Shown here: piece by piece, positions 37,059-50,814 of the stretch
Numbering within the stretch: the stretch's first letter is position 1
Layout of the letters: each line of letters starts with the position of its first letter
From: Sclerurus mexicanus
Taxonomy: Eukaryota; Chordata; Aves; Passeriformes; Furnariidae
Length of the DNA: 64,000 bases
Reading direction: 5' to 3'
Assembly: GCA_013396755.1 (NCBI GenBank)
Contig: VWZF01007082.1
Coordinates: forward strand, 124,001-188,000
The notes under the pieces: model-generated
The model's database searches: none
What the model was told of the DNA's origin: nothing
What the model saw: only the letters and a program-made list of their open reading frames with translations
Made by a program: the position numbers and the translations under genes

Positions 37059-40000
37059 CCTCAATTTTTCTTTGATTCCAGGTAGCTACTAACTAAAGCA
37101 ACTGTGGAAAATCACTTTACTCTGTTTCCCTCTGCTTCCTTACCTTCATATTGGAAATAGTACTTTACTTTCACAAAACTTGTATCCTTCATTTTTTTTG
37201 ACTTTTTTAGTTCTAGGGTGAGCTTGAAGGTATACAAATCATAAAGAAAATACTCATGTTTAGGAAGGCAAATACTGAAAAAAAAAAGGCAGGCCAATAG
37301 TTCAAATATCCTGAAATAAAATGGTTTCTTGATGAAAGTGAATGAAATTATAAAGTGAATTGAAATATCAATTACCCCCTTCTAGGTCTCCATAAGTAAT
37401 TCTCTTTTCATCTAGGTAGGCACCATAAAGTGGAGCAAGAACAATGCCATCTGGGTATTCCAAATCATGTCCATAAGAGCATTTGCTTGAAATGATGTAG
37501 AATTGGCCCAGTCTTGATTTGTAAAGAGCTTGTGGGCATTTGCAACATGAGGCTGAACTTAAACAATTTTAATAGCCATGCAGGTGGAATGCAGTATAGG
37601 ACAGGACGTTCTGGTTACAGACATTGAGAGATAGTTCAATTTCCTAAAATGTCAGTGATGTCAAAAAATTCTTCTATATAGCTACAGCTACCTCCTTTCC
37701 CCTTAGACCTTTTGCTCTTAGAAAAGGCAAAGCTTTTTCCAGTAGTAGTGCTGGAAACATTTCATTACCCTTTCTGCAGGCAAAGTTTTCTCTACATATG
37801 GATACATGAGAATGGTCAGATAATGAATGAGCTGATTGGCTGAACATCTGCAGGTGCTTTATAATGACAGCAATTAAGCTATTCTGAAGCTATTACCATA
37901 TTAAATTAACTTACTGCAATGCTATTAATTAGAATTCATGTTCTAGAGAGGAAACAGAGCAGCAATTACATTGTTATTTAATGACCTGTAAAAGTAAAGT
38001 ATAAAAATGGTAAATTTCCCCACGTAATTAATTTAAGGCTGGAAGATGGTGGGTCGAACTGTTCCCCAGTGTAACTCCAGCCACTTCTGTACTTTTGCAA
38101 CATGAATGATTATATATATGTGTTACCTTTTGTCTTGAAACAATAATTACTTGCATCTGATAACTAAAACTCTTCAACAGTTGTGCCGAAAACTAGATAT
38201 CAGGCAAAGTTCAGCTGTTCTCACTGTGGAGTCTGAAATTTGATATGGATTTGGGAAAAGACTCAGTAAGGTTTGTGATTGAAGTTGTCAGTTGACCTCA
38301 GCAATGTGTATTTTACAGACAAGATTTAGCAGTGATTACTTTTTTTGCATAACATTCTAAGGCTCTCCTTTTACTTATTTTCCAGCCCTCCACACCTTGG
38401 CAGAAGTAAACACAAGTGCTTTTGAATTATTATTTGCTATTGAAATTCTCAAATTCTGTGACGTGATGATTTCTTTAAGGTGTGTCCTTGAAAACGCAAA
38501 CAGATGTGTCCTGCCTAGCTCTCTGAGGAGTTATAACATCAGGACCTGTCTGTCCTTGGGCATAGAAGCCTTTGCAGCTGTGTGAGTTTCATGAAGCAGG
38601 AGAGTTATTTCCCCTTGTGTGTTCAGCATGGACCATGCTTGGAGCCCTGGAACAGAACTGTTAGGGTGGGCTGAATGTGCCTGGCAGCCAGTCCAGTCAG
38701 GAACCCCTGAAGCAGCCCTTGCTTATTATTTCATACTGCCTTACAAGTGGGAACTCTGGATACCATCCAGTCATGAATCATAGCATTGTGAAACAAGGTA
38801 AAGAGCGTTAACTGGAGCAACTGGAACACTTATGGGTTGCTATCCGCAGCAGCAATAGAAACTGGGCTAGACAGCTCCTATCCATGAGCTATCATCCAGT
38901 ATAGGCTAAACCCACAGAGCAACCCACAGGTGCTGCTTTTGGCCTGAAGGAACTCTCAGCCACAGCTTCTCCCAGCCCTCCTTGCCGATGACTGAGCTGT
39001 AGTGTTACAAAGGGGATGGTTGTGATGCACATTACACTTCTGTAATATACAGCCCTAGATCCTTACTGCTTGTCCACACATTTCTTACTGCATGCTCTTT
39101 TGTGGAAAAAGGAGAGCCGTGGCTCTGGACATTTACAAAAAATTTTCTGGATGAGAAGTTACTATAATTACCCTGGGATCTTCTTAACAATGCTTATTTT
39201 CAGACTGATTTTCTTCCCCTGGTGAGAGAGAAGAAACTGTGGGACTTTAACAATTCCTTTTTATTGAGGGACCTGTATGTTTATTGTTGTTTTAACTATA
39301 AAAATGTACAGAAGCTGGAATCTATCCAGAGAAAGGAAGGCAATTTCTTTTATTTCCTTACACTGCATGGTGCATTTGCAGGGGAATATTTCCATCCTTA
39401 TTACAATAATCATTTTTATGAGCAACAGTGGGGCACAGAAGTCTGCAAGTTTGAAGAAAAGCAGGATGACAATCAAAAGTTGGAGATGAACATTGAGGTG
39501 TCTTTTCTTTTTTGATGTAGGTTCTTGGCTTTCTAATCTTCTCTCTACTTATGCAATAATAGTCAAAACTGTTAAAAAGAATATCTTAGCAACTCAGAAC
39601 TTCTTGTTTGTAGCCTCCTTTACATCTGCTTTTCCAAGGATTGATGCAAGGACTCAGCATATTTATTTTTAATTGCAGTATGTCTGTGTACTTATGTGAA
39701 ATTACATATATAACAGACGTGCCCCGTAAGAAATCTCAGGAAAGCAATTTCTGTTTAAATATCAAACATTGTTTAGCCTCAAGTGTTTTAAATCAGGCTG
39801 AATCCCTTTTGCCTCTTAACCAGACTGTAGTTCCCCATAATTTTAAAAATACTTTCATATATGTGAGCAGGGCAACATAATCTTGACAGGCTGCCCTAGT
39901 TGTCCTCCTCAACTTTTGAGGCAAGCTTTCAAGCCTTCAGAGCAGGCATGATATGAAAAAAGAATTCAGGAGGACCATGATTTATGTCTCCCTTCTTGTA

Positions 40001-43000
40001 TATATATAAAAAAGGATGATGGGATGTTGCAAAACAGATTAATGCATTGTACCTGGAGCTTTGTGACACCATAATAAACATTCTGATATGACCTTTTGCT
40101 TAGTCTCTGTTGGAACTTTTCCTGTAGACACTGTTGCAGCAGGACTGTGAGACAGAAATTCCTTGGTGAGGCTCTCATATGTGGCTCAATTTCCAAACCA
40201 AATTGTGTTGTAGATTATTATATTATATTATATTATTACATTATTATATTTATTTCATTAAAAAAGACACCCTGCTTGAACGACTTTCCAGTTTAGTATG
40301 AATGGTAGAGGCTCAGGATATAAAATTGCTTATTTCACTTTGAGGGCTATGTGTCCAAATCCCAATATACTTTGGGATGTGTATTAATAATTGAATATGG
40401 CCTGACTTTGTTCCTTGCAAATTTGGCACTAACTACTGTGTCTCTAATTACAGGAAGTCCCTTCTGTTAGGGTGCTAAAGTTGGGAAAAAGGTGTCTCAG
40501 GATCCACCATTTGATGTATGGATTTTCACAGGACGCAGACAAAAATCCCAAAGTTCTGCATAATACATTGGTGTCAATGTAAAATCTGCAGCAGACTCTC
40601 TGTGGATGCACCCTGACTTGGCAGGTTTGTAAATTCAGGAATCCAGAGGGTAATATTTTTCCCAGAACCTCTAATGTTATGTTCCGGGGGTCTGTCCACC
40701 TCAACAAAGCCATACTTTTTCCTCTTACATGCTGCTTTTGATGATTAAACAGATCCATCAACCCATAAGACACAAGTATGGGAAACAAAAAGCTTCAAAT
40801 AATTGTTCCCTACCACACAAGTGAGGATTTGGTGTAAGGATCTGAGCCCACACAGGATTATGGGTACTAATTTTAGACAGTCACCTTTCGGAAGCTTATC
40901 CTAACCTAATTAAATGTCTGTTTTACCCTTAGGGTTGGCACTTTTACTGGATGAGATAACAGCTGCATCTCTGTGAGAAGCCTTGTGAAGGGCAAAATAT
41001 TTGTTAGCAGTTGCTATTTTCAGCCTTGCCAGAATAAACAAAGAGTTAGGCACCTGCAGTCTTTTCTTTTGAAAAGTCAGCACAATGTGTACATACTCTG
41101 GGGTCAGTGGAGGAAGGCACAGGGAGGACAGGCAGGCTCAGCCGTGAGGCTTTAGGAAGATGCTTCTGGAGGGAGTGATGGGCTCTTCAGCTTGGAGACA
41201 TATGGGACTGTTAAGTGATTAATAACACTCTTCTAGCGAGGGTGAGGAATACATAGAAGAACAGAGTGCTTTGAAATCATTCATGTATCTTGGGACAAAC
41301 CATTGTGAGATCCACATTGCCTATAAACAAGAGAGCTAGCACAAACAAACTGGGGGAGTTCAGTCAGAGGCAAAGGTAGAAGAAAAAAATAAGAGAATTA
41401 TTTTTTTCTTTACTCCTTTTTTTTTATAATTAGCCACATCTAAATTTCAGAACACATATTTTTAGACCCCTATTGTCTAAACAATATATCTTCATCTCAA
41501 AAACAACTAGGCATTGGGCTTAACGTGCCTCAGAGGGTTACATAAACTAGATCCAGGAAGGCTCCTTACCCAAGAAAAACATTCCTGACTGTGTGGGAGA
41601 GCAGATGGCATTTAGGTAAACTGTATTTGCAGGAAACCCCTCTGTGCCATGAGATGGCAAATGGTAATGTCACTGCTGTTCCCCTGCTTGCATTTGTGGG
41701 AAGCTATGGAAAAAAAGAAGTCCTTGATAGAGTATGCCAAATGTTGTGGTAATGAAGCAGGGAGGGTCAATCTGCAGGAAAGTTATTACAAGGGTCAGCA
41801 CTGTTGTACATTGACAAGTGCCTGTGGCTGATGTGCCACATCATACCCTATCCTGGGTGACAGCGAAGGAGTGAAGGGGAATTTGTGTGCTGGCTCCATT
41901 CTTCAGAGTAGGCAAGGAAAGACCAGGAGTAAATGCAGCCACAGGTAGGTTTGGATGGGGAAGAAGGGGACAGTTGCTCCCCATCATATGGATGAGGGCA
42001 TCTCCTGGTGGAGAGGGCTGTGTGGATGGGGCTAAAGACCCGATACCCCTAGGCAATATTATCTTGAAAGGCAGTAGGAAGACTACACCAAAGTGTGGCT
42101 CTGAATTTGACACCAGAGGTCCTGGCAGAAGTAAGATCTATGTTGTATTGGATAAGGGTATTTGGAAGAGTGTCATAGCCCTGAAGGCACCCACAAACCC
42201 TAATGGCCCTGATAAGCCTTTCCTGGGACCACCCTACCCAGGACCCAGAGCCCTTTTTCAGCCCTTGGGGCCATCAGTTCATGCTCTAATCATATTGTAG
42301 CATTGCTGGTCTCCAGGTCTCCATGACCCCATTGGGGTAGACTTGTCCCTGTGGTGACAAAGCCCAGGAGAGAAGTCACTGCTTTGAGTGAAGACAGAAC
42401 AGGCCACTGGAGTGGAGGGTTAGTGGATGTTTCTGTAGGTCTTGGCTATTTGTTTCCATGTACTGAGAGAACTGGAGGAGATTTAAGGGAATTAGGCTGG
42501 AGCCAATCTCTCACTGCCACTTCATTGGGCTGGGTTTGAAAAGAAATTATTAGTGTCTGGTTTCTGCTTCTCTGCTTACCTGATGACTACATTGTCTATT
42601 AAGCTTTTTGGTTTTTTCCAGCTATAATTTATGAATTAAGAATGAAACCCTTGTGAGTCAGTTACCATGTGGGGCAATTCGCCCAAGGGAGGTCTATCCC
42701 ATCACCCTCGTTTTGTTTGCTCATGGAGTAATGCCTTTCCCACAGTAACCCTTCTGCCTTGATTTGTTGCAGGTTACACATGGGTTTGGATTATTTTTGA
42801 GACTACTTTTGTATTATTACTATTGTTACCTGTAGCATTTTTAAAGGATGGGTATTTAAGGGTGGAGAATATGCAGATGAAAATGAAGTATTTGATTTTG
42901 TTGCCATGAGTGAGAAAGCCTGCAAAAAGTCAGATTTTCTAGGTCAATAAATGAATATTTATTATTTGAAAATCTATTGTAAAGCAGACGAAGCTCAAAA

Positions 43001-46000
43001 CTTGACAATGATGAATAACTTGTATTGTTTGTGAACTCTGAGGTATCTAAGGGAAAAATAAATGTCTTTTTATAGGAAGGGACTCTCAGGGGGCTAAAAG
43101 AGGCTGGCAAAACTTCATATTCTTCCTATTTGTAGAACCAATGATGAACAACAGAGAAAAATGAAGACATTTTAAAGGCCTAGTGATCTGTTTCCCCCTT
43201 CAGTTAGTCTTGCAACGTTTCACAGCCTTTCACAACTTCACAGTAGGCTGGGGCACTGTGAGAATACAGGGATAGAGGTGCCTGATCACTGAGCCTTCAT
43301 GTTGCCAGCAGCTATTCTAAAACCAGAGCTCTTCAGCATGCTGTCAGCAACTCCAGCTCTTCATTTGCTTGACTCATCCATATAAATGAGCTCCTCTTGC
43401 TTTCAAGAGAGCATGTTCAGTTGAGCTTGTGGAGAAGCAACTGTCCTTTTGGCTTGCGCATCATTGCCAACATCAGTGAAGGGGCTTAAGAAAAGAATCA
43501 GTGAGTTAGAAAAGTAACATTATCTGTGTGCCCAATGCCTTTGGCACCCGAGAGATGGATGCAGTGCCATTCTTGATCAGCCAAGACAGCAGAAAAGGAT
43601 GCTACTCACAGGCTTCCAACCTATCTTTGTGTTCATCCAGCATTCATCCATATGGTGGTCTCAAGCTCCAAAGTTCACCTTAGTGGCATTGGAAATAACG
43701 ACTGACTAATAGTATGTGTAGATTCCTGAGAACAATAACTATCATTTAAAAAATATATATATTTAAGCTTATAATCCGTCTTAGTTCATCTGGGGTATCT
43801 TGACCATCAGGTCAGCCTGCAAGTATCTCCAGTGCTATAATCTAGTTAGCCTGATCTAATTTCTTTTCCAAAAACTGAAGTGTGTGTTGTAAATCATCCT
43901 TTGCTTTTGCAATCTTTATCTTGAAAGAAGGACTATATTTCCACCACAGGCCCTTGGAAAATAAAGGAAGTCAGCAGGATCTGAGAGAATCCCATGTGTG
44001 CTTTCCCACAGGATAAAAGTATGTAGCAAGGGTGTCTGGGGTGCAGCTGGCTGAAATGATTACTTTAGCACTGCAGGGATCATCAGCATGTTGTCAAGGA
44101 TGTGTTGTTGGGCCAACACATCCAGCAAAGGCTGGGAGTACACTGAGAAAGGGCAACTGTACATGTGACCTTTCCTTAAGAGTTTTTACTGGACATTTAG
44201 TTACACATAGTACAGCCACTTTGTAAAGTCCTAGATAAAACACCTTTTAAAACTTGGCATATCATTATTTAACTAAGTGGTTAGTTCCCAATGGAAAGGT
44301 CTTTTCAGCTTATCTTTGAAAGACAGGCTTTATTGTGCTCTGGCTCTGTGATAAATTCTCCAGTTTGTCCTCTGTTGAAGGGAGATCTGTTCCATAATTT
44401 ACAACTTCTTACTCTTGAATTTGTATGCTCTGAGGGCTAACACCTTTAAATGTAGTGTATCCAAGGGAAATTAATCTAAGAATAGCTGACTAGAAAAATA
44501 TGCTTATTAAATGTATTAGTAAGATGAGAGATTCCCCATGTTGTTGCCAATCTGTAACATTGAGATTTGTACTTCCCTCCCTCCTTGCTTGCACTAAGTA
44601 AGGACTTATTCCTGGAATTCAAAGTTGCTTCTGTTGTTAGATCTGATGGGTTCCAGCTAAAAGTTGACATCAAATGAATGTATCTCCACACTGTAAAAGC
44701 ATGCAACTCACCTCTTTTTGCCTATGGGAGAGTAACACAGAAAGCAAAGCTCTTGTTGTTGCAAGAAGCCTCCAGTCCAAGTGGTAGGGAAATCTGACTT
44801 AGTAAAGAATTTTTTAATCTTTTGTTTACAAGTTACAAATTCACTTTTCTATAGTAGATTCAAGCCTGAATAATGCATCAGGAACTGTATTATAAGCTCT
44901 ATATCCATGCTTAAAGCAACACTTATTGAAATCCCAAACCACCTGAGCAAATCCGCTTCAGATTTGGCTCATTGTACTTCATTCTTTTGAGAACAGGAAA
45001 CAAGTTTAGAGTCAAAAGTTAATTTCTTATCCTGGACCATGAAAAAAAAGAGCATATCACAGAAATATATTACAAATGTATTCTGTGCTAACCCAGTTGC
45101 TGTGGAATAGCTTTCTATAGGGAAGGTATTAAGGAAAAACATGAAGCTCTTGCATCACATCTAATGATTACCCATGAACAGTGATAACAAACTGAATCAC
45201 AAAATGCAAAGTACATTGGTGGTACTGTCTTTTTTATTGTGAAATAGGAATGGACCGATATCACTGTGGGGCAAATTTAAAATTAAAAATTGCAGTTCCT
45301 ACTCTGATGGTTACGTGTTTAAGTGTGTATTTAAAGGATACATTTTGGTTGGTTAAGGCACAATTAATTCTAAATACAGAATTAAAGAACTATCTATTTG
45401 ACAGATCTTTTAAAAAATTCAGTATGAATACAAGGCTCAGAATGATTTATTAAGCCCACTAAAGCTGGAGTCATGCATAAGCAATGAAGAAAGGCAAGCT
45501 GCAGCTCTGTTCTGGCTTTGCAAATTCTGCTGATTTTAATGTTCCTAACTTTTAAACCTCTCTTCCTTTACTGAAATGTAAATGTTAGTCCATCTGTTGT
45601 ATGCCATATGCTTTTTTAAACAATATTTTTGTTTAAATGTTGGATTATTTAAAAAAAAACAAAACAAAAACAAAATATTTTTTTAAATATTCCCTCCTTA
45701 CACTATGAAGAATCTTCTTTTAGATTTTATAGATTTCACCACTATTTGCTGAGACATAAAACTTAATTTTTGCCTTTGATCAACTTCTCTGTCACTCAGT
45801 TTTATTCATACTGGTGCTCAATACACAGTAGTTTTTCAGATAACAATAAACTGAAACTGTTTTCTTTAAAAATTATTTTCTAGGCATGAAAGTGCTGACT
45901 GAATGGTCAAAATGGATGAATAGAAAACTCAAAAAGTTTTGCAAAGTTTCTGTCTTTTAGACAAAGTGTGTGACTCAGTGCAGCCTTGAATCCAAATAGT

Positions 46001-47809
46001 TTTAAAAATTAAAGGAGGAAAGGATGATGCAGCTTTTTATTCAGGGGAAATATACTCTGAGTCCAGCTGTGAAAATTCAAAATGAGCTTTGAAAAAAAGA
46101 GCTTTGAAAAAACAGTTTTGAAAAGAGAATGCTTAAATGTTGGTAAGAAGGTAAAATGTAATCAAGGGATACACAAGAGAAAGGAAATAGTGGAGGTAGG
46201 TTCAAATCAATGATTAAGTAAATTGGTTCTACTGGGTTGAATGAACAGGGGTTATGGAAGTCTCAGATCCAAAAAGAGATAAAGACTGGAGACAGTGGGA
46301 TCTAGAAGAATGAACATTTTAGTTTCACCTTCTTCTTTATTTCTGAAGTTCATGTCAAGACCTGCAATGTCTGCTCTTCCAGCTACATTTAAGACTTTCT
46401 ACCACGAAAGCTGGGATTTGGAGGGCCCCTGTCCTTTTGGGAAAAAAGATCACTTTGAGGTATGCCCTTCCATAGGGAAAATGGGTTTATACCATTTTCC
46501 TCAAGACTGTAGACTGGGATCTGCCATAAGCTGAAGAGGGATATGCAGGGGGAAACAAAGGAGTGCACTAGGATCCATGGGTAAGGCTGGTAGGGATTTG
46601 GGTCCTTTTCCCGGCCCTTTCCATATGAACCATTGGATGCCTAGCCTGGCCTTTCGATGTGATGAGCAGAGAGCAAGCTACTTCCAGGCTAAACCAAAAG
46701 TACAGCATTGAGATAGCACTGATGGACTGGGTAGACAGGCTCTGAGCTTGTCCCAAATTCTCAGTAAGGTGCTTTATACCACATTGGGAAACCTTTTCAG
46801 TTTCCAGGCTGGTCTCCAAGGCTACATGTCTAATAGTAAACACAACAGGCTGTATTTTACTCTGTCTTCCAGCCCATAATCATTTCAACATCTTCACATT
46901 CTGTTTCTTCTAGACAGGGACAGTCTTACGTGCTCTTTTTCCTGGGAGCTGCCCCCAGCCCATATTGACCCCCAGCTCAAGCCTGCACATGTGGGACATT
47001 GCTGCTGGGTGAAATTAAAGCCCAGCTGCTGAGTTCCTGGCTGTTCATTTACCAGGGCACAGGTCTGTGCTCTGGCCCTGCTTGGTTTATTATTTTTGAC
47101 ATAGCCTAAGTACCATGTCCCCATAAGCATTTGAATTCCTTTCTGATTTGAGTTTTCCTGTGGCCAGCAAGAGCTGGTGTCTGATGCTCTTCCTGATTAG
47201 CCCGGAAGGAAATTTCTTCCTAAGCACTGATGGTAAGAAATCTATAACATAAGTCATTTCCAGCCTACAAAGAAACACATTTTCTAATTAGTGAAAATGC
47301 AGCTTCCATTCTGACTCATGTAAATAGTTACTTCTCTTTAGAGCCTCTTGAACTGCATGTCTTGTTAGTGTAGCTTTATAACAGTTAAGTTGCCCTGTTA
47401 AGGTGAAGTTGTTCAGGGATTTGAAGGAATCTGGCTGTATTACTATGGCTTAATGCCATCATTATGAAGCTTCTGTGTGTTCTGATGGGTCTACCTTAAG
47501 AATGACTAAAGATGAGTAAGGAACATAAAGGATTTCTTTAGTCTCACTTTAAAGCCTTTATTTTGGTTGGGGTTTTGTGGTATTTTTTTTTTCCCCCATT
47601 CAACTGCATTTTGATCTATTAGAGTTTTGATTCCTTATGGACATAAGTCACTGAGGTATGTTTTGTTCCCTTACTCATCATTTGTTTTTCTGGACAGAAC
47701 GTCCTTACTACTGATTACCTACATGTTGCCTGACTGTTTTCCTTTTGAATTCAAGAGAAAAAAAATGTTGTAGCAAATAATCACATAAACATCACGTAAG
47801 CGTTTGGAA
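37059..47809. other. Intergenic DNA, 10.7 kb
   Basis: There is no supported gene. An A+T-only ATTAT-type microsatellite lies at about 40216-40250 and an imperfect repeat of the GCTTTGAAAAAA type near 46086-46125. Frames of 114 codons (40444-40788, minus) and 137 codons (41887-42300, plus) are open but unrecognised, without splice or promoter context. Confidence 0.5.
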
Positions 47810-48730
47810 GTTAACAAGGAAATGAGTAATAGCCAGCATGAACTTGTCAAGAACAAATTACATCAGACTAATCTATTTTTTGCTATGACCATATAACAGG
47901 CAGTTTTGATAGGAGAGAATCAATAGATGTCATGGGCCATGGTGCTCTGACATTCCTGCAGATAAGATGGAGAAACATGCCCTGGATGCGAAATTTCTCA
48001 TGTGGCTGGTTTTGTGTTCTCAGTGCATGGTTCTCCATGTGTCACTGACCAAATGGTGGTAAGCAGTCTTCAGGCAGTCTTCAGGGTCTGTTGACTCTGG
48101 GCACACCCAATCTTTTCACTGACAGCTAATTGATTGATGAGGAAGCATGTGTATTACACTTACAGATAATTGCAAACAGGGAGCAATGAGAGGTGTGTGA
48201 GGTAGTGCTTCCTGTCTACTAGGTCCTAGGGAAACTTCCACAGGAGTGACAGTGTATAGCTCAGGGTACTGTATCTCAGGGAACATATGCACAGCTGTAA
48301 CTGGAAAGCAACAACAATGATCAGTGGCTTGTGAGGGAAGGCTGAAAGAGCTGTGGTTGCTTGGTCCAGAGAAAAAACAAGAGGAATGGCAAGTACACAG
48401 GAAGCTCCCATAAAGAGAAAGGGAAGAAAATTGTTCTTTTTGTCTGTAGCCTGCAAGATGGAAAATAATGGATTTAAATTGTATCAGGGGACATGAAGGT
48501 TTGACACTTGGAAAAACTTCTAACATCAGGATAATTAAGCACTGGAACACATTGCCTGGGGAAGACGCATAATCTCTCTTACTGTTTTGGTTTTTTTTAA
48601 AAAAACTGAGTTAGACAAAAATCTGTCATGACTGATATAGTTAGAAGTTGATTTTTGCCTTAGGGCAAGAGGTTGGGTTAGATGAATTCTTGAGTCCTTC
48701 AAGCACTATTGCCTGTAGTTCAGTATGTCA
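47810..48730 (+). repeat. Old CR1 LINE with reverse-transcriptase and 3' segments
   Basis: The part at 47815-47935 reads as a broken CR1 ORF2 piece ('agcatgaacttgtcaagaac', 'catcagactaatct', 'caatagatgtcatgg'), corresponding to the 'HGF.KGRS..TNL' and 'DVVYLDFSKAFD' area of CR1 reverse transcriptase. The part at 48290-48720 resembles the CR1 3' region ('ggctgaaagagctgtggttg', 'gcactggaacacattgcctg', 'gttgggttagatgaattctt'). The stretch between is shortened relative to a full element, suggesting an internal deletion. It is highly diverged. The 144-codon minus-strand frame at 48116-48550 lies antisense to this element and is not a gene. Confidence 0.7.
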
Positions 48731-50784
48731 CTGCTGATTTCAGCACTTCCATATTCATGTCTAAAAGCTGGCTGAATACATAGGTAGCCTGATTTTTCAC
48801 TCAGACGTCTCCCCTGTACTTTCCTCTAATCCATAAAATGACGCCCATACGGAGTAGATCTAATTACATTTCAGTTTAGAGGCAAAAGTATTAGGGAGGT
48901 AAGAGATAAAGAACATTGGGTGAGAAATGTCTTGCCTTCCCACTGACATCCTGCCAAGTGTACCAAGTTCAGTCTTGTTATGCTCCCAAATGACCCATCT
49001 ATGATTCCATTAGCACAAAATATCACCATCCGAGAAGAGCTCACATGCAGAATTCATTGAATTAAAATTTAAGGCAATAAATGAGGGCTTATAATGTATT
49101 GGCAACATTATCAGTAGCAAGATTGCCAGCATGTTAGTGACTATGATGGATTGACTACTGGGGAATTCATTAAATTTACAAGAGTCTTCCCAAATGAATC
49201 CACTGGCTAAAATATTAATTGCTGCCCTTGGGAGCACTTTGGCCATTTAGTTTCCGAGCAGAGCTAACTCTGAGAAAAGGATTATGCTACTGATGTTTGC
49301 TTGAATTTAGGAGTAGAGTCAATTTATGTTGGGTTTTTCAACACTGAAAATACTTTCTGTTTCTACAAAGCTTACTGCCTTACTAAACATAGGGCCTGTG
49401 AGAATTAATTTTATGAGTGAAAAATACATTACTTAACATGAAGTGCCCCAAAAGTATAAAGAATAACCGATACTATATTTGTGCAGTGAAGCTTAATTTA
49501 AAGGCCATGATTGTTTGGTTGTGTGGAGGATGGCGGTGATTTCTGTCTGCACAGTCACTTCTGCTAAAAGGAGAATTGCTGAAGTTTTAAAAATTAATGT
49601 AGAGAAATTCTCCACTTTCCATCTTAAGCTGATGGATACTTTAAGGTTAATGTTGCAAAGTCAAGTCTATCTGCATACTGTGAATGTACACTGGAGAAAT
49701 TCTCCAAAGATGGAGACTGTAACTCTCTTCAGCACACTGGATCTGTGGAATTGTTCTTGGATTAACTCAAAATGCAAAGGGTCACAATCTGAATTTAATT
49801 TTCTTATTTGTAAATTCTGATTTTGATTTAGATAACTGGAGATTGGCGAAGCAGACAGACCTTCTCCAGGTGATTGTGACTCAATGACAAATTGGTTTAT
49901 TGACTACAAAATTGAGATCTGTAATAACTTTCATGGGTCAATACCTGCAGAGTTGATGTCTTTAATGGAACTAGAACTATAACTCAACTGTAATGTAGAA
50001 AAGATGAGGACTTTTTGAATGAGGCAACTGATCTTTTTTTTGACATACCCTTAGTGTTATACACTAAATATTAAAGAAAACAATCATAGCAACAATAGTC
50101 ACCAAAGGCTGAGAGAGGATGGGAAATCTATGGCCTATTCATCTCATGCTGGTATTCTAGGACCCTGAAGACCACCACCTGAATCACTGATAGTAGGGTG
50201 AGTGTTGAGGCAGCAGAGAAAAAGTTCTCTCACACTTCTGAGCTTCATTTCATAGCTCCAAGTAAACCCAAATGCAGTTGCAGTGCTAGCTGGCATAGCC
50301 TTGTTGTTAAAATAGTTTTTCATTTGGGCTTTTCTTTTTATCTTGCACAAGATGCAATCCTGGCTTGTCAAACCTGGGAAATGAGTGACTTCTCTATTGT
50401 ATTGTCCTGTTCTCAGGAAATTGCAGTGTGATTCCCAATTTACCTGCCATATGCCCAGTTATTCTTAAAAAATCAACTACATAAGAAATTTGTCCCCAAG
50501 AACAGGGAATGGAGGACATTATTTACAAAGTATGCAATCAAGGAGGGTGATCCAGACATTTGCTGAGTGATATCCTTCTCTTTATTTGGACAGTTTAGTG
50601 GCTATGGGGTTTTGAGAGGAAGCTGTCATTTACACTTTCTGATAATAAAACTTAATTAAAATTTCATTCCTGTACCAGCAAGTGCCAGGTCACCAGATGG
50701 TTCCTAATTGTTATGTCCATAAACTCTGTGCTGGATTGCAGATGATGTTTGTGCTAATGTTACTGGGACAATTGTTACATGTAC

Positions 50785-50814
50785 GTTTAATATACAAATG
50801 TTTAATATACAAAT
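50785..50814. repeat. 15-bp perfect tandem repeat, two copies
   Basis: GTTTAATATACAAAT occurs at 50785-50799 and again at 50800-50814 without mismatch. Confidence 0.8.

Noticed and set aside
40444..40788. 114-codon minus-strand frame with fairly protein-like composition
   Set aside because: No family recognised, no splice sites in frame noticed, and a single isolated frame of this size is expected by chance in 64 kb.
48116..48550. 144-codon minus-strand open frame
   Set aside because: It runs antisense across an old sense-strand CR1 and shows no domain.
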